DNA of 64,000 nt from Chryseobacterium gleum (GCA_945897805.1 CAMDFX010000004.1:124001-188000), one strand, 5' to 3'; positions 1 to 7,873 are shown, counted from the first letter of the stretch. Notes: a model not told the origin generated them from the sequence alone. Program-made: numbers and translations.

Positions 1-254
1 ATTAGTTTAGACTCTTGCTTAACTTCAATTCGGTTTTGTGCTTCAAGTAAAAATCCAACATTTGCTGGCTTCGATGAAAGTCTGCTCCAGTGTTCAAAAC
101 CATAGTGATTCAAGATCTCCAAATCGAATAGCATGTCTTCCCACCTAACATTATGTTTTTGAATTCTTTGATTCATATCATTAAACACATCGATAGGTAA
201 TTCGCAATTCCAATAGCGAATTCCAATACCAAAAAGATTAATGATATAATTCAT
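1..254 (-). CDS. Hypothetical protein, 3' end cut by window edge
   Basis: A leftward reading frame opens with ATG at 254-252 and stays open for 84 codons to the window edge. The visible protein begins MNYIINLFGIGIRYWNCELP and continues with a charged, mixed helical sequence. I see no recognisable domain, signal peptide or membrane segment. It is transcribed away from the helicase-retron unit, and the 270-base gap between them probably carries both promoters. The family is not recognised. The codon use and amino-acid mix look like real coding sequence, but there is no stop codon in view. Confidence 0.5.
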   Translation of the reverse strand, partial: MNYIINLFGIGIRYWNCELPIDVFNDMNQRIQKHNVRWEDMLFDLEILNHYGFEHWSRLSSKPANVGFLLEAQNRIEVKQESKL

Positions 255-478
255 TTGTATATGGGTTGATTGAAATCAATCTTTTTACTGAAGTTGAATT
301 TTAGTTGTAAAATCAAATCTGCTTTCAAATAGGTTTTTACTCCAAACAAATGTAAGGTTTTCTTTTTCTATTTGAGTATTGATTTAATTTTTACTTTATG
401 AGTCAATTTTTGACACAAAAGAACATTAATTGATTCAATATAATTCTAAAAAGTGTCTTTTTATCGCTTTCTATTTTT

Positions 479-494
479 TGGTACGGCAATTGAC
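479..494 (+). promoter_or_regulatory. Sigma-54-like -24/-12 sequence upstream of the helicase gene
   Basis: TGGTAC (479-484), five bases, then TTGAC (490-494). This matches the much better -24/-12 promoter at 4977-4992 in every conserved position except the -12 GC, which is GA here. It lies 30 bases before the helicase ATG. The mismatch falls in the most conserved dinucleotide, so this may be a weak or decayed sigma-54 promoter. The similarity to 4977-4992 is seen directly; its use is inferred. Confidence 0.4.
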
Positions 495-524
495 TATTGA
501 GAGCCAATCGATAGAACCAAAACT

Positions 525-1568
525 ATGAATCAAGAGTTAAGATCGGCACAAATTGTCGAAAAATTAAAATTTACTTTGGAAAGAAATCACTTGAATGATG
601 TGGTAAAATTAGATCAAATTCGAAATTTACTTACAGAATATGATGCTTCTTTTCAGTCTGAAGTAAAGTCAGAGTTGATTGGTAAATATTTCGATGAATT
701 TTGTCAAAATGTTGAAAATCAAGATTCTTTTAATGTAATTAAAACTGGATTGACTGCATATGATAATGCACTTGGTGGTTTATTTCCAGGTGAATATGTG
801 GTCATTGGCGGTCGACCTGCTATGGGGAAATCACATTTCTTGGTGAATATGGTTCTCAACATTGCCGCAGAGCACGAAGTCCTATTTTATTCCTCAGACC
901 TTTCTGCTTACATGTTAACGACCAAATTTATTTCTGCATTGACAGGTTTTCATGTAAATGATTTTTTATATCAAAAATTGGATGAAAATCAGAAAAAAGT
1001 CGTTGAATTGTCTAAAATGGAAATTGATTTATTAAAGTTGAGAATAATTGATAAACAGACACAAAATATGAGTGTGTTTAAAGCTATTTGCAAACAGCAT
1101 GTAGAAGATTTTGGTGTAAAAGTAATCATCGTGGACTATTTACAATTATTGAGTTCAAATCGTTATAGAAATCAACGAGAATTAGAAATATCATACATCA
1201 GTCGTGAACTGAAAAACATAGCGCGTGAATTAAATGTTTGTGTAGTTGCTACCAGCCAATTGAGTAGATCGGTAGAAACTCGCGGGGGAGATAAGCGTCC
1301 AATGCTATCAGATTTGAGGGAAAGTGGTGCTATTGAGCAAGATGCTGATAAGGTTTTCTTTTTATATCGTCCAGAATATTATGGTCTTACAGTTGATGAG
1401 ATGGGTGAAAGTACCAAGCGACAAGTAGAACTAATTTTAGCAAAAAACAGAAATGGCAAATTAGCAAATATTCTTTTTAAGGTTGATCCGTTGTTTACCA
1501 CTTTTGTTCCAGATGATGAGGTGAATGGTATTTTTACTTTTGATGAAGATCGTATGGCTGAATTCTGA
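525..1568 (+). CDS. DnaB-type RecA-fold replicative helicase, short form
   Basis: The protein has the C-terminal ATPase domain of the replicative helicase DnaB, which unwinds DNA as a hexamer using ATP. Visible motifs are Walker A GGRPAMGKS (residues 95-103), Walker B IIVDYLQLL (201-209), SQLSR (244-248) and the DnaB signature LSDLRESGAIEQDADKV (261-277). At 347 residues it is about 100 shorter than usual DnaB: only some 70 residues precede the ATPase domain, so the normal N-terminal primase-interaction domain is missing or replaced. It lies just before the retron RNA with no terminator between, so it is probably co-transcribed with it. This makes it unlikely to be the housekeeping dnaB. Its role with the retron is inferred from position only. 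Confidence 0.85.
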   Translation: MNQELRSAQIVEKLKFTLERNHLNDVVKLDQIRNLLTEYDASFQSEVKSELIGKYFDEFCQNVENQDSFNVIKTGLTAYDNALGGLFPGEYVVIGGRPAMGKSHFLVNMVLNIAAEHEVLFYSSDLSAYMLTTKFISALTGFHVNDFLYQKLDENQKKVVELSKMEIDLLKLRIIDKQTQNMSVFKAICKQHVEDFGVKVIIVDYLQLLSSNRYRNQRELEISYISRELKNIARELNVCVVATSQLSRSVETRGGDKRPMLSDLRESGAIEQDADKVFFLYRPEYYGLTVDEMGESTKRQVELILAKNRNGKLANILFKVDPLFTTFVPDDEVNGIFTFDEDRMAEF

Positions 1569-1581
1569 TAGAATAATTTTT

Positions 1582-1749
1582 AGAGCCGTTGTCCAAACTT
1601 ATGCGTCGGATTGGGCGACCTGTGATTGTGTTCCTGCAATCCATTTATCACTAGAAGTTAGCAGCGCTTCGCTGAAGCTTCGCACTTCTTTGTGCTTCAC
1701 TGCGTTCCGCACAAAGAAGTACCCTTTGAAGATAAGTGGCAACGGCTCT
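1582..1749 (+). ncRNA. Retron msr-msd RNA (predicted)
   Basis: The segment between the helicase stop and the reverse transcriptase start has the layout of a retron RNA. A perfect 10-base inverted repeat, AGAGCCGTTG (1582-1591) and CAACGGCTCT (1740-1749), closes it and is extended by ACTTAT (1597-1602) with ATAAGT (1732-1737); these would be a1 and a2. Inside, GGATTG (1608-1613) pairs with CAATCC (1637-1642) as an msr hairpin. A 12-base-pair hairpin pairs 1684-1695 with 1709-1720 and is the likely msd stem, next to a small CAGCG/CGCTG hairpin at 1662-1674. It is GC-richer than its surroundings. The a2 strand runs into TTTTTT. The exact branch guanosine and msd ends cannot be fixed by eye. Confidence 0.75.
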
Positions 1750-1767
1750 TTTTTAATTTAAAAAAAC

Positions 1768-2889
1768 ATGAACGAATTTGAATCGCTATTTGATTGTTCC
1801 AATAATGTTCCGTTTTCAAAAAAAATGAAAGCGAAAACAAAAGAAGAGCAATTAGATTTCAAAATAAAGTATTTCAACCGACTCGCTAGATTTAGTGCTA
1901 AGTTTTTAGAAGTAACCAATGGAAATGACTTGGCATTTTTACTTAATACAGATTTTCATAAAGTTCAAATTTTAATCAATAATCCTATTTACAAAGAATA
2001 TGCTATTCCAAAGAAAAGTGGAGGAAATAGAATTATTCAAGCTCCAGATAATGATTTACGTAATGCTCAAAGAAAATTAAATAGACTTTTACAAATCAAT
2101 TATTTAAAAATCAAACCAGCGAATGTACATGGATTTGTAACTAAATTCCCTTCGGATGAAAATCATGCTAACATTGTTGAAAATGCGATGATTCACACCG
2201 GGAAAAAGACGGTATTAAATATTGATCTTGAAAATTTTTTCCCTTCGATTTCTGCCAAAACAGTGAAAAATGTTTTTTCAAATGCTCCTTTTAACTTCAA
2301 TGATCAAATCTCAATTGCCTTGGCACTTTTGTTTACTTACAAGGGAAAATTGCCTCAAGGTGCTCCAACTTCTCCAGTTATTTCCAATTTTGTTTGTTTG
2401 CAATTAGACAATGATTTGAATGCTTGGGCGATTCAAAATGAAATTAACTATTCTCGTTACGCCGACGATTTGACTTTCTCTGCTGATACATTTATTTCAC
2501 ACGAAAAGCAACAAGAAATAAGGCAGATTATCAATAAATTTCATTTCGTAGTAAATGAAAAAAAATGGAGACAACGTGCAAAAAACCGCAAGCAAACGGT
2601 TACTGGTTTGACTGTAAATTCAAAAGTAAATGTTGATCGACGTTATTTGAAAAAAGTACGAGCCATGTTGCATGACTTATCTGCAAATGGAATTGAAATT
2701 GCAACAATTAATCACTTCGGTTTGGACGAACAAGCATCTAAAGAACAAGAAAGGAAGTTTCTATATAGGTTGCAAGGAAGTATTGGTTTTATTGGTCAAG
2801 TACGCGGAAAATCAGATATACTTTACCAATCGATGCAAACTAAACTAAAAGAATATCAAATCGTTTCTAATAAAATATTAAAAAGTTAA
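1768..2889 (+). CDS. Retron reverse transcriptase
   Basis: This 373-residue reverse transcriptase would copy the adjacent RNA into branched multicopy single-stranded DNA. It shows IDLENFFPS (152-160, first catalytic Asp), PQGAPTSP (196-203) and the catalytic YADD (231-234). Retron-specific marks are NAMIH (139-143, the NAxxH motif of region X) and VTGL (278-281) in the thumb-side region. There is no maturase or integrase domain, which fits a retron rather than a group II intron or DGR. The predicted RNA ends 18 bases before its ATG and the next gene begins 4 bases after its stop, so the three are one unit. Retrons act in phage defence with a partner effector. The retron type is not assigned. 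Confidence 0.92.
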   Translation: MNEFESLFDCSNNVPFSKKMKAKTKEEQLDFKIKYFNRLARFSAKFLEVTNGNDLAFLLNTDFHKVQILINNPIYKEYAIPKKSGGNRIIQAPDNDLRNAQRKLNRLLQINYLKIKPANVHGFVTKFPSDENHANIVENAMIHTGKKTVLNIDLENFFPSISAKTVKNVFSNAPFNFNDQISIALALLFTYKGKLPQGAPTSPVISNFVCLQLDNDLNAWAIQNEINYSRYADDLTFSADTFISHEKQQEIRQIINKFHFVVNEKKWRQRAKNRKQTVTGLTVNSKVNVDRRYLKKVRAMLHDLSANGIEIATINHFGLDEQASKEQERKFLYRLQGSIGFIGQVRGKSDILYQSMQTKLKEYQIVSNKILKS

Positions 2890-2893
2890 TCTT

Positions 2894-3457
2894 ATGATAA
2901 GTTTCCTCTTTCCCAAAAAAGACTTTTTGATCGCTTTAAAGCAATTGAAAAATCCAGTTTCAGTTCGAAGAAATGACGTGTTTTTTATGCGTTGTGAATT
3001 AATCGTTTTGGCAGACAAAGTGGTTTTTAAACTCCCCGGAAATGAAATTTATCTTGAAATTCCAACTATTGGATTGGGAACAACTTCCTTTTATTTTAAG
3101 GATTTTCAGATGGCAGTAGAAAAAGCTGACGATAAAATTATCACCATCGCCATTGATCGTAAAACAATTAAAATTAACAAAATAACACTTTCTGCGACCA
3201 CCGAAATTCTCAATAAAAAAGAGGCGAAACAGCAACTAGAAATGCCAATGGAATCATTGAATGAAGTTCCAGATTACTGGTTTGCGAATAAGGAACGCAA
3301 AAACAAAGAATATCAACGCATAGATGGTCAACGCGAATTCTCCATGTATGAGGTAAATAAAGATGTTGATTTTGTGTACACTAGATTGCTGAAATATGGC
3401 TTTGAAAAATCAGACATACAAGATTTTATAAATAGGAAAATTAAATTTTCACGCTAA
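2894..3457 (+). CDS. Retron-linked protein with a possible sliding-clamp-like domain
   Basis: I do not recognise this 187-residue protein by family. Residues about 30-105 alternate short beta strands in the order seen in one domain of a DNA polymerase III beta clamp or PCNA: a strand with VVFKLPGNEIYLEIP, a turn GLGTTSFYFKDFQMAVEKA, then IITIAIDRKTIKINKITL. The C-terminal 80 residues are charged and helical (EYQRIDGQREFSMYEVNKDV). It follows the reverse transcriptase by 4 bases and so is the prime candidate for the retron effector or accessory protein. The clamp resemblance is a pattern judgement and could be a chance beta-meander. There is no membrane segment and no obvious nuclease motif. 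Confidence 0.6.
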   Translation: MISFLFPKKDFLIALKQLKNPVSVRRNDVFFMRCELIVLADKVVFKLPGNEIYLEIPTIGLGTTSFYFKDFQMAVEKADDKIITIAIDRKTIKINKITLSATTEILNKKEAKQQLEMPMESLNEVPDYWFANKERKNKEYQRIDGQREFSMYEVNKDVDFVYTRLLKYGFEKSDIQDFINRKIKFSR

Positions 3458-3470
3458 TTATCGAATGGAA

Positions 3471-4898
3471 TTAATAATTTTCAATACCATATTTTTCGAT
3501 TTTCGCGACCAATGTATTGATTGCCCAACCAATCGCAATGGCTGTTTGCCGCTTGTTTCCGTTGAAATGTTTTAATACACGTTCAATGTGTTCCTTCTCA
3601 ATATATTCCCAATTCATCGGCTTGTCAATTGCTTCTTGCTTCAAGCGTTTAGGTAAGATTTCAGCACTTACGGTTTCTTCATTGAAGACGTAAAGCCTCG
3701 ATATAATATTTTCCAATTCACGGATATTTCCTGGATAGGAATAACTCAACAATATTTCCATCGCTTCTTTTTCAAGAATTAACTTTTTACTTTTCTTGAG
3801 TTGACGTTTCTTTTGCGTTAAAAAATATTCAATCATCGTTTTCAAATCAGCTTTACCTCTTTGAAGCAAGGTCGGAACATCTAGTTCAACAACTGATAAA
3901 CGATAATACAAATCCCAACGAAACAATTTTTCTTCGCAGCGTTTGACTAGATTTTGATTTGTTGCTGCAATCACGCGAAGATCAATTTTCTTCGCTTTTC
4001 CACCTAGTGGCATAATTTCCTTTTCTTGAAGAACGCGCAGTAAAGCTTGTTGCATGTAGGGAGAAATGTCACCAATTTCATCTAAGAAAATGGTTCCCTC
4101 ATTAGCCAATTCAAAAAGTCCTGGCGTATCTTTGTCTGCTCCTGTAAATGCTCCTTTTTTGTAGCCAAAAAGCCTTGACTCCAATAATTGGTCATTGAAA
4201 GCAGAACAATTCACTGTGATATAAGGCTTCTCTTTTCGTATTGAATTTTTATGTATGTATTTCGCCAAATTTTCCTTTCCTGTTCCGCTTTCGCCTAAAA
4301 TCAGCACCGTCACTTCATCAGTTTGTGCCACTTTTCCAGCATTCAAATAAATTTGCTCAATAGCGGGTGTGATTTTGTAATCGTCACTTGGACCTACACG
4401 TTTAATTTCCTCTTGATGATAGACTGCTGTGACAGGCAGAGAAGAATTTGATAGATTGATTTTGATTAATTCAGGCTTCTCTTTGCCTGCGGTGTGTCTT
4501 GCTTCACGTGTTTGATATAAAGTCGTTTTCAAGTTCATACTCATGTGACTCAAATACCAAACAACTTGCATCGCAGGGGTTCCTGGGGAAATGAAAAGTG
4601 CAATTTGATCGTCTTTCAAGCTCGCTAAAAAAGGCGTCACTTTGGATTGAATTTCCTGGTGATCAATTGGATCTTCAATGTCTAAATAAACCGCTTCAAT
4701 AGTGCGGTCAGGATAGGTTCGACGCAGAAAATTGACTAATAGTTCAGTTCTTGTATCATCGCTTTTTCTGGTAGAAAGAATAAAATGTCTATCACCTTTG
4801 AAAAAGTGCTTGTGAAAAGTACAATTGGGTCCAGCCTCATTGACTGCTCCATTTGCAAAATCATTTGTTTGTGCGACCCAGGAAATTAATGTTTTCAT
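3471..4898 (-). CDS. RtcR/CARF-like sigma-54-dependent transcription activator
   Basis: This is a bacterial enhancer-binding protein of 475 residues. The central AAA+ domain has Walker A GESGTGKE (202-209), the sigma-54-contacting GAFTGA loop (249-254) and Walker B FLDEIGDI (271-278). The end is a Fis-type helix-turn-helix (about 448-472). The first 165 residues form a Rossmann-like sensor with the pattern found in RtcR, whose N-terminus is a CARF domain; ISPGTPAMQ (104-112) would be a ligand-loop motif. It probably senses a nucleotide or RNA-end signal and then drives RpoN promoters. It faces the retron unit tail to tail (13 bases) and is divergent from the OB-fold gene, whose promoter is a good -24/-12 match. 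Confidence 0.88.
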   Translation of the reverse strand: MKTLISWVAQTNDFANGAVNEAGPNCTFHKHFFKGDRHFILSTRKSDDTRTELLVNFLRRTYPDRTIEAVYLDIEDPIDHQEIQSKVTPFLASLKDDQIALFISPGTPAMQVVWYLSHMSMNLKTTLYQTREARHTAGKEKPELIKINLSNSSLPVTAVYHQEEIKRVGPSDDYKITPAIEQIYLNAGKVAQTDEVTVLILGESGTGKENLAKYIHKNSIRKEKPYITVNCSAFNDQLLESRLFGYKKGAFTGADKDTPGLFELANEGTIFLDEIGDISPYMQQALLRVLQEKEIMPLGGKAKKIDLRVIAATNQNLVKRCEEKLFRWDLYYRLSVVELDVPTLLQRGKADLKTMIEYFLTQKKRQLKKSKKLILEKEAMEILLSYSYPGNIRELENIISRLYVFNEETVSAEILPKRLKQEAIDKPMNWEYIEKEHIERVLKHFNGNKRQTAIAIGWAINTLVAKIEKYGIENY

Positions 4899-4976
4899 TG
4901 TCAGAATTTGATATAAAGATATTTAAAATGACATTAATAATTATCAATTTATCTATTTTGTGTACAATTTTTGATT

Positions 4977-4992
4977 TGGTACAACTTTTGCC
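4977..4992 (+). promoter_or_regulatory. Sigma-54 (-24/-12) promoter of the OB-fold gene
   Basis: TGGTAC (4977-4982), five bases, TTGCC (4988-4992). GG at 4978-4979 and GC at 4990-4991 are exactly 12 bases apart, as RpoN requires. Transcription would begin near 5002, about 28 bases before the ATG at 5030. It lies in the divergent gap beside the sigma-54 activator gene, which supports local control by that activator. Confidence 0.7.
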
Positions 4993-5029
4993 ACGTTGAA
5001 TACTTAGTATCAACTTAAAATACATTTAG

Positions 5030-5377
5030 ATGCAATTAATCGGCAAACTCATTCAATTACTACCACTTCAAACCGGAACGGGCAAAAATGGCGAATGGAA
5101 AAAACAAGAAATCATTATTGAAACAGATGGTCAATACCCAAAAAAAGTGTGTATTGCAATCTGGGGAGATAAAATCAATGCCCAACAATTGGAAATTGGA
5201 AAGACTTTATCAATTGAATTTGATGCCGAAAGTCGCGAATTTTCTGGTCGTTGGTACACCGAATTAAAAGCCTGGAAAATAGATGCAAACGGTCAAGGAA
5301 GTTATACGCCAAATAAATTGGCAACCATTGAGCCGCTAGAAGTGACGAATGATGATGATGGGGGATTGCCGTTTTGA
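5030..5377 (+). CDS. DUF3127 SSB-like OB-fold protein
   Basis: This 115-residue protein matches the Bacteroidetes DUF3127 family, small OB-fold proteins related to single-stranded DNA-binding protein. Visible marks are the opening LIGKLIQLLPLQTGTGKNGEW, the strand KKQEIIIETDGQYPKKVCIA and the tail, which ends in acidic residues followed by GGLPF, like the acidic protein-interaction tip of SSB (DDDGGLPF). It would bind single-stranded nucleic acid. The sigma-54 promoter in front implies inducible rather than constitutive expression. With the helicase and clamp-like protein it makes a small replisome-like set around the retron. Confidence 0.8.
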   Translation: MQLIGKLIQLLPLQTGTGKNGEWKKQEIIIETDGQYPKKVCIAIWGDKINAQQLEIGKTLSIEFDAESREFSGRWYTELKAWKIDANGQGSYTPNKLATIEPLEVTNDDDGGLPF

Positions 5378-5401
5378 GAATTAGTTTGATCTATTTGTGT
5401 T

Positions 5402-5836
5402 TCATTTAAAATCTAAAATCATCTCAACTTCCTTCACATTCTCCAATTTGATATCGTAATAATTGAAATCATTGTCATTGGGATTTTCCTCTTCAATAAT
5501 ATTAATCGAACAATCTACAATTGGAATTGGCTCGAAGTAAAGGCTGAAAACTCGCCAATCTTCGGTTGATTCAAAATCATGGCGTTCGGGAGCTAGCGGA
5601 ATGTTGATTGCTTCCGTCAATTTATAACGCTCGAGGGTAGATTGAACTTCTAAAAAAGAATAAGGTGCAATGTGAATCCAGCCACCTTTGTCGTACATCC
5701 ATGGTGCGGCATAGCCAAAATCGATTCGAGTATATTCTGTAGATAAAATGACTCGAAGTATGACTGGATTTTGTTTGCGTTGTGCTTTGAAAATTGGCTG
5801 AACAACGTAAGCACTTTTGATCTGTTTTTGTTTCAT
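5402..5836 (-). CDS. Single-domain beta protein, paralogue of 6912-7388
   Basis: The 144-residue protein shares with the product of 6912-7388 the block TEYTRIDF, GGWI, a start of helix near LTEAINIPL/LLKAIGIPI and a final IDIIE/INIIE. This pattern (strand, GWI followed by SYL/SFL, then a glycine-rich LPxxxxF/DxIE stretch) is like the beta-sandwich modules found at the ends of some Bacteroidetes thioredoxin-like proteins, but here it stands alone. There is no signal peptide. The start ATG overlaps the stop of the WYL regulator gene by 4 bases, so the two are translationally coupled. The function is unknown. Confidence 0.65.
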   Translation of the reverse strand: MKQKQIKSAYVVQPIFKAQRKQNPVILRVILSTEYTRIDFGYAAPWMYDKGGWIHIAPYSFLEVQSTLERYKLTEAINIPLAPERHDFESTEDWRVFSLYFEPIPIVDCSINIIEEENPNDNDFNYYDIKLENVKEVEMILDFK

Positions 5837-6819
5837 TTTGTGAGGTCTTGCGTGAATTTATGGAACCATTTTGGTGAGATGATGCGTACATGTCGTCCTT
5901 GAGATAGGAAATAACGTGCAAGTTCGATTGAAGGAATTAAGTTGAAAGTGATTTTCGAAGTTCCTTCCGATTCTTTCATTATGGATTGACTTTCGTGTAA
6001 CGGATAGGCTTGCATATAATGGGTTCCCATTTGACTAACATGAATTCGAATGATTTCCTTTTTTGCAGCAGGAATAGGGAAAACGCCATAAATGTCATTC
6101 AAATGTGCATCAATCGAAGTAGAATCAACCTTGATAAATTTCTTTTTGAGCATCAAAGGTTCACTAATTCTGTCCATTCCAAAGGTGCGAACTTCATCGT
6201 GATTCTCTGAATAACCAATCACATACCATCGATTTTCGAATTCTTTAATTAGAAACGGATGCAGATTGATGTGGCTATAATTTCTCTTTTTGTAGGAAAA
6301 GTGAATAAACGAAACAGGGATTTTTTCTTTACAAGCTTTGTAAAAACAATCGAAATGCTCAAATCCACGTGAAATTGGTGGAATCATTGTTTGAAGAATT
6401 GGTCTTTTTGCCTCTTCATTCACGTTGCGTTCTATAGTTGCGGAAAGTAGTTTCTCCACTGCATTGTTGAATTGTTCACTGATACGTGACCCGCCAATTG
6501 ATCGGATTAAATCAACGGCTTCTTCAATGGTATCAAGTTCTTCTTGTCTCAGGGAAACTCCTGCAAGCGAATAATTTGAGTCAGTGTATTCGTATCCTCG
6601 ATTTCTTGCACACCAGCGAACAGGAGCGTCAAATCCATCTGGGTAGGGTAGTCGCATGTTTGCAAGGTCTTTCTGGATGGTTTCACGAGAAGGTTCAAAA
6701 TCTAATTTTTCTAGACACGCATCAATTATTTCTTCCATCGTCGGGTATTTACGCATGGGATTTCTAAGTAATCCATCAATTACCTTGTAACGCCGAAAAG
6801 CACTTTTACTTAGATTCAT
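5833..6819 (-). CDS. WYL-domain HTH transcription regulator
   Basis: The first 70 residues are a winged helix-turn-helix and the second half is a WYL domain with the core NLHPFLIKEFENRWYVIGY, a fold that binds nucleic acid or nucleotide ligands and is frequent in defence-locus regulators. I use the ATG at 6819 because the next one upstream at 6843 adds only eight polar residues (MYIHKKNK); either is possible. It is divergent from 6912-7388 and coupled to 5402-5836, so it probably controls both paralogues through the 68-92 base gap. It is a different subfamily from the WYL regulator at 25747. Confidence 0.82.
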   Translation of the reverse strand: MNLSKSAFRRYKVIDGLLRNPMRKYPTMEEIIDACLEKLDFEPSRETIQKDLANMRLPYPDGFDAPVRWCARNRGYEYTDSNYSLAGVSLRQEELDTIEEAVDLIRSIGGSRISEQFNNAVEKLLSATIERNVNEEAKRPILQTMIPPISRGFEHFDCFYKACKEKIPVSFIHFSYKKRNYSHINLHPFLIKEFENRWYVIGYSENHDEVRTFGMDRISEPLMLKKKFIKVDSTSIDAHLNDIYGVFPIPAAKKEIIRIHVSQMGTHYMQAYPLHESQSIMKESEGTSKITFNLIPSIELARYFLSQGRHVRIISPKWFHKFTQDLTK

Positions 6820-6911
6820 TTTATTTTTTTTGTGAATGTACACTTTTTTATTACTCAGTATATAAAATACGGACTGAATATTTTCCTTTGCTCCATTAAA
6901 TATAAAAAACT

Positions 6912-7388
6912 ATGGAAACAGAAATTGAAAAACTAATTGAAACGGATAGAGATTTACAAATTGATCTTCCGGTAAAACTCTATAATCCTCAAGGAATGGA
7001 TTATAAAAATGATTTGCGTATTAAAACAATTGAACCAACAACTGAATACACACGCATTGATTTCATTTACAAATCTTCGTCTTATTATGATGATGGTGGC
7101 TGGATTCAAATGGAAAAAGATTCTTACATTCAACCCATTGGCTCGACTACTAAATTCACTCTTTTAAAAGCAATCGGAATTCCTATTTCGCCACTCAAGC
7201 ATTATTTCAAAAAGCAAGGAGAATATTATTCGTACACGCTTATTTTCCCAGCGTTACCAAAAGACACAAAATCAATCGATATTATTGAGAAGTTGGGACC
7301 AGGATCCTATTTCAATTTTTTTAATGTTGATTTTTCTAGTTGGATGACAGTTCCTCATGCTGCAGATTTACCAAGAGGGAATAATTAG
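6912..7388 (+). CDS. Single-domain beta protein, paralogue of 5402-5836
   Basis: This 158-residue protein repeats the blocks of its paralogue: TEYTRIDFIY, DDGGWIQM, LLKAIGIPISPL and SIDIIEKLGPGSYFNF. The last part resembles the closing strands of the Bacteroidetes GWI/SYL beta module. It has no signal peptide and no membrane segment. It is transcribed divergently from the WYL regulator. Two diverged copies on either side of one regulator suggest an old duplication kept under common control. The biochemical role is unknown. Confidence 0.65.
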   Translation: METEIEKLIETDRDLQIDLPVKLYNPQGMDYKNDLRIKTIEPTTEYTRIDFIYKSSSYYDDGGWIQMEKDSYIQPIGSTTKFTLLKAIGIPISPLKHYFKKQGEYYSYTLIFPALPKDTKSIDIIEKLGPGSYFNFFNVDFSSWMTVPHAADLPRGNN

Positions 7389-7483
7389 AAGGAGGAATTT
7401 TGTTTTTACTTTAATACAAATAGCGTTAATTAAGTAAAATGGCAAAAAACTTAAATAACTATTTTTAAAATTAAGCATGCAAT

Positions 7484-7541
7484 AGGGCAAACGCATTTAA
7501 AAACTAATTTTTCGAACAAAGTTTTTTAATGTGTTTGCCCT
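7484..7541. repeat. Long imperfect inverted repeat
   Basis: Positions 7484-7504 and 7521-7541 are inverted copies matching at 18 of 21 bases, with outer arms AGGGCAAAC and GTTTGCCCT and a 16-base loop. It lies in the 240-base gap between convergent genes. It would form a strong hairpin and could be a bidirectional terminator, though the flanks lack a clear T-run, or a small mobile-element remnant. Confidence 0.6.
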
Positions 7542-7627
7542 GAAGCTTAGAACCAACTTAGGCAGAACAATTAGAAAATTGCTAATTCAACTTTGAAGTT
7601 AATAAACCGATTCTTTATTCAGTGAAT

Positions 7628-7873
7628 TTAGACCGAGCACTTTTTTAACTTGGATAGATTTGGACTTTTTTCTAGAGTCAAGAGATCATTTGTTTCACTA
7701 ATCAAATTCTCCATACTTTCCCATTCTGTATCAGTCAATTCTAAAAGCCCCATACATTTATTGAAAGGGTGACATCGGTCACAAAAGCCTCTTGTCATCC
7801 AAATACCTGGATAGCCTTCGGGTTGATTCCAGAATTCTTCTCTTCCAGTTTTAGCATTAATTCTTGTTATCAT
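7628..7873 (-). CDS. Small cysteine-containing hypothetical protein
   Basis: The 81-residue protein contains CDRCHPFNKC at residues 31-40, a possible metal-binding knuckle, inside a tryptophan- and proline-rich N-terminal half (FWNQPEGYPGIWMTRGF). The C-terminal half is helical. Its start overlaps the end of the VanZ-like gene by 17 bases, so the two are probably one operon. The family is not recognised. Confidence 0.55.
   Translation of the reverse strand: MITRINAKTGREEFWNQPEGYPGIWMTRGFCDRCHPFNKCMGLLELTDTEWESMENLISETNDLLTLEKSPNLSKLKKCSV

Noticed and set aside
525-1568. Chromosomal dnaB or a prophage replication module
   Set aside because: The normal N-terminal domain is missing and no phage structural, lysis or terminase genes are in the window.
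1525-1761. A 78-codon open frame across the helicase end and the gap before the reverse transcriptase
   Set aside because: It overlaps the helicase 3' end in another frame and runs through the predicted retron RNA; the composition is not protein-like.
3471-4898. CARF-like domain as a sign of a type III CRISPR locus
   Set aside because: No CRISPR repeats or cas genes are in the window; the GAFTGA motif and HTH place it with RtcR-type sigma-54 activators.
5622-5921. A 99-codon minus-strand frame over the WYL/beta-protein junction
   Set aside because: It is a shadow of the two genes that overlap there; both of those have recognisable or paralogous sequence.
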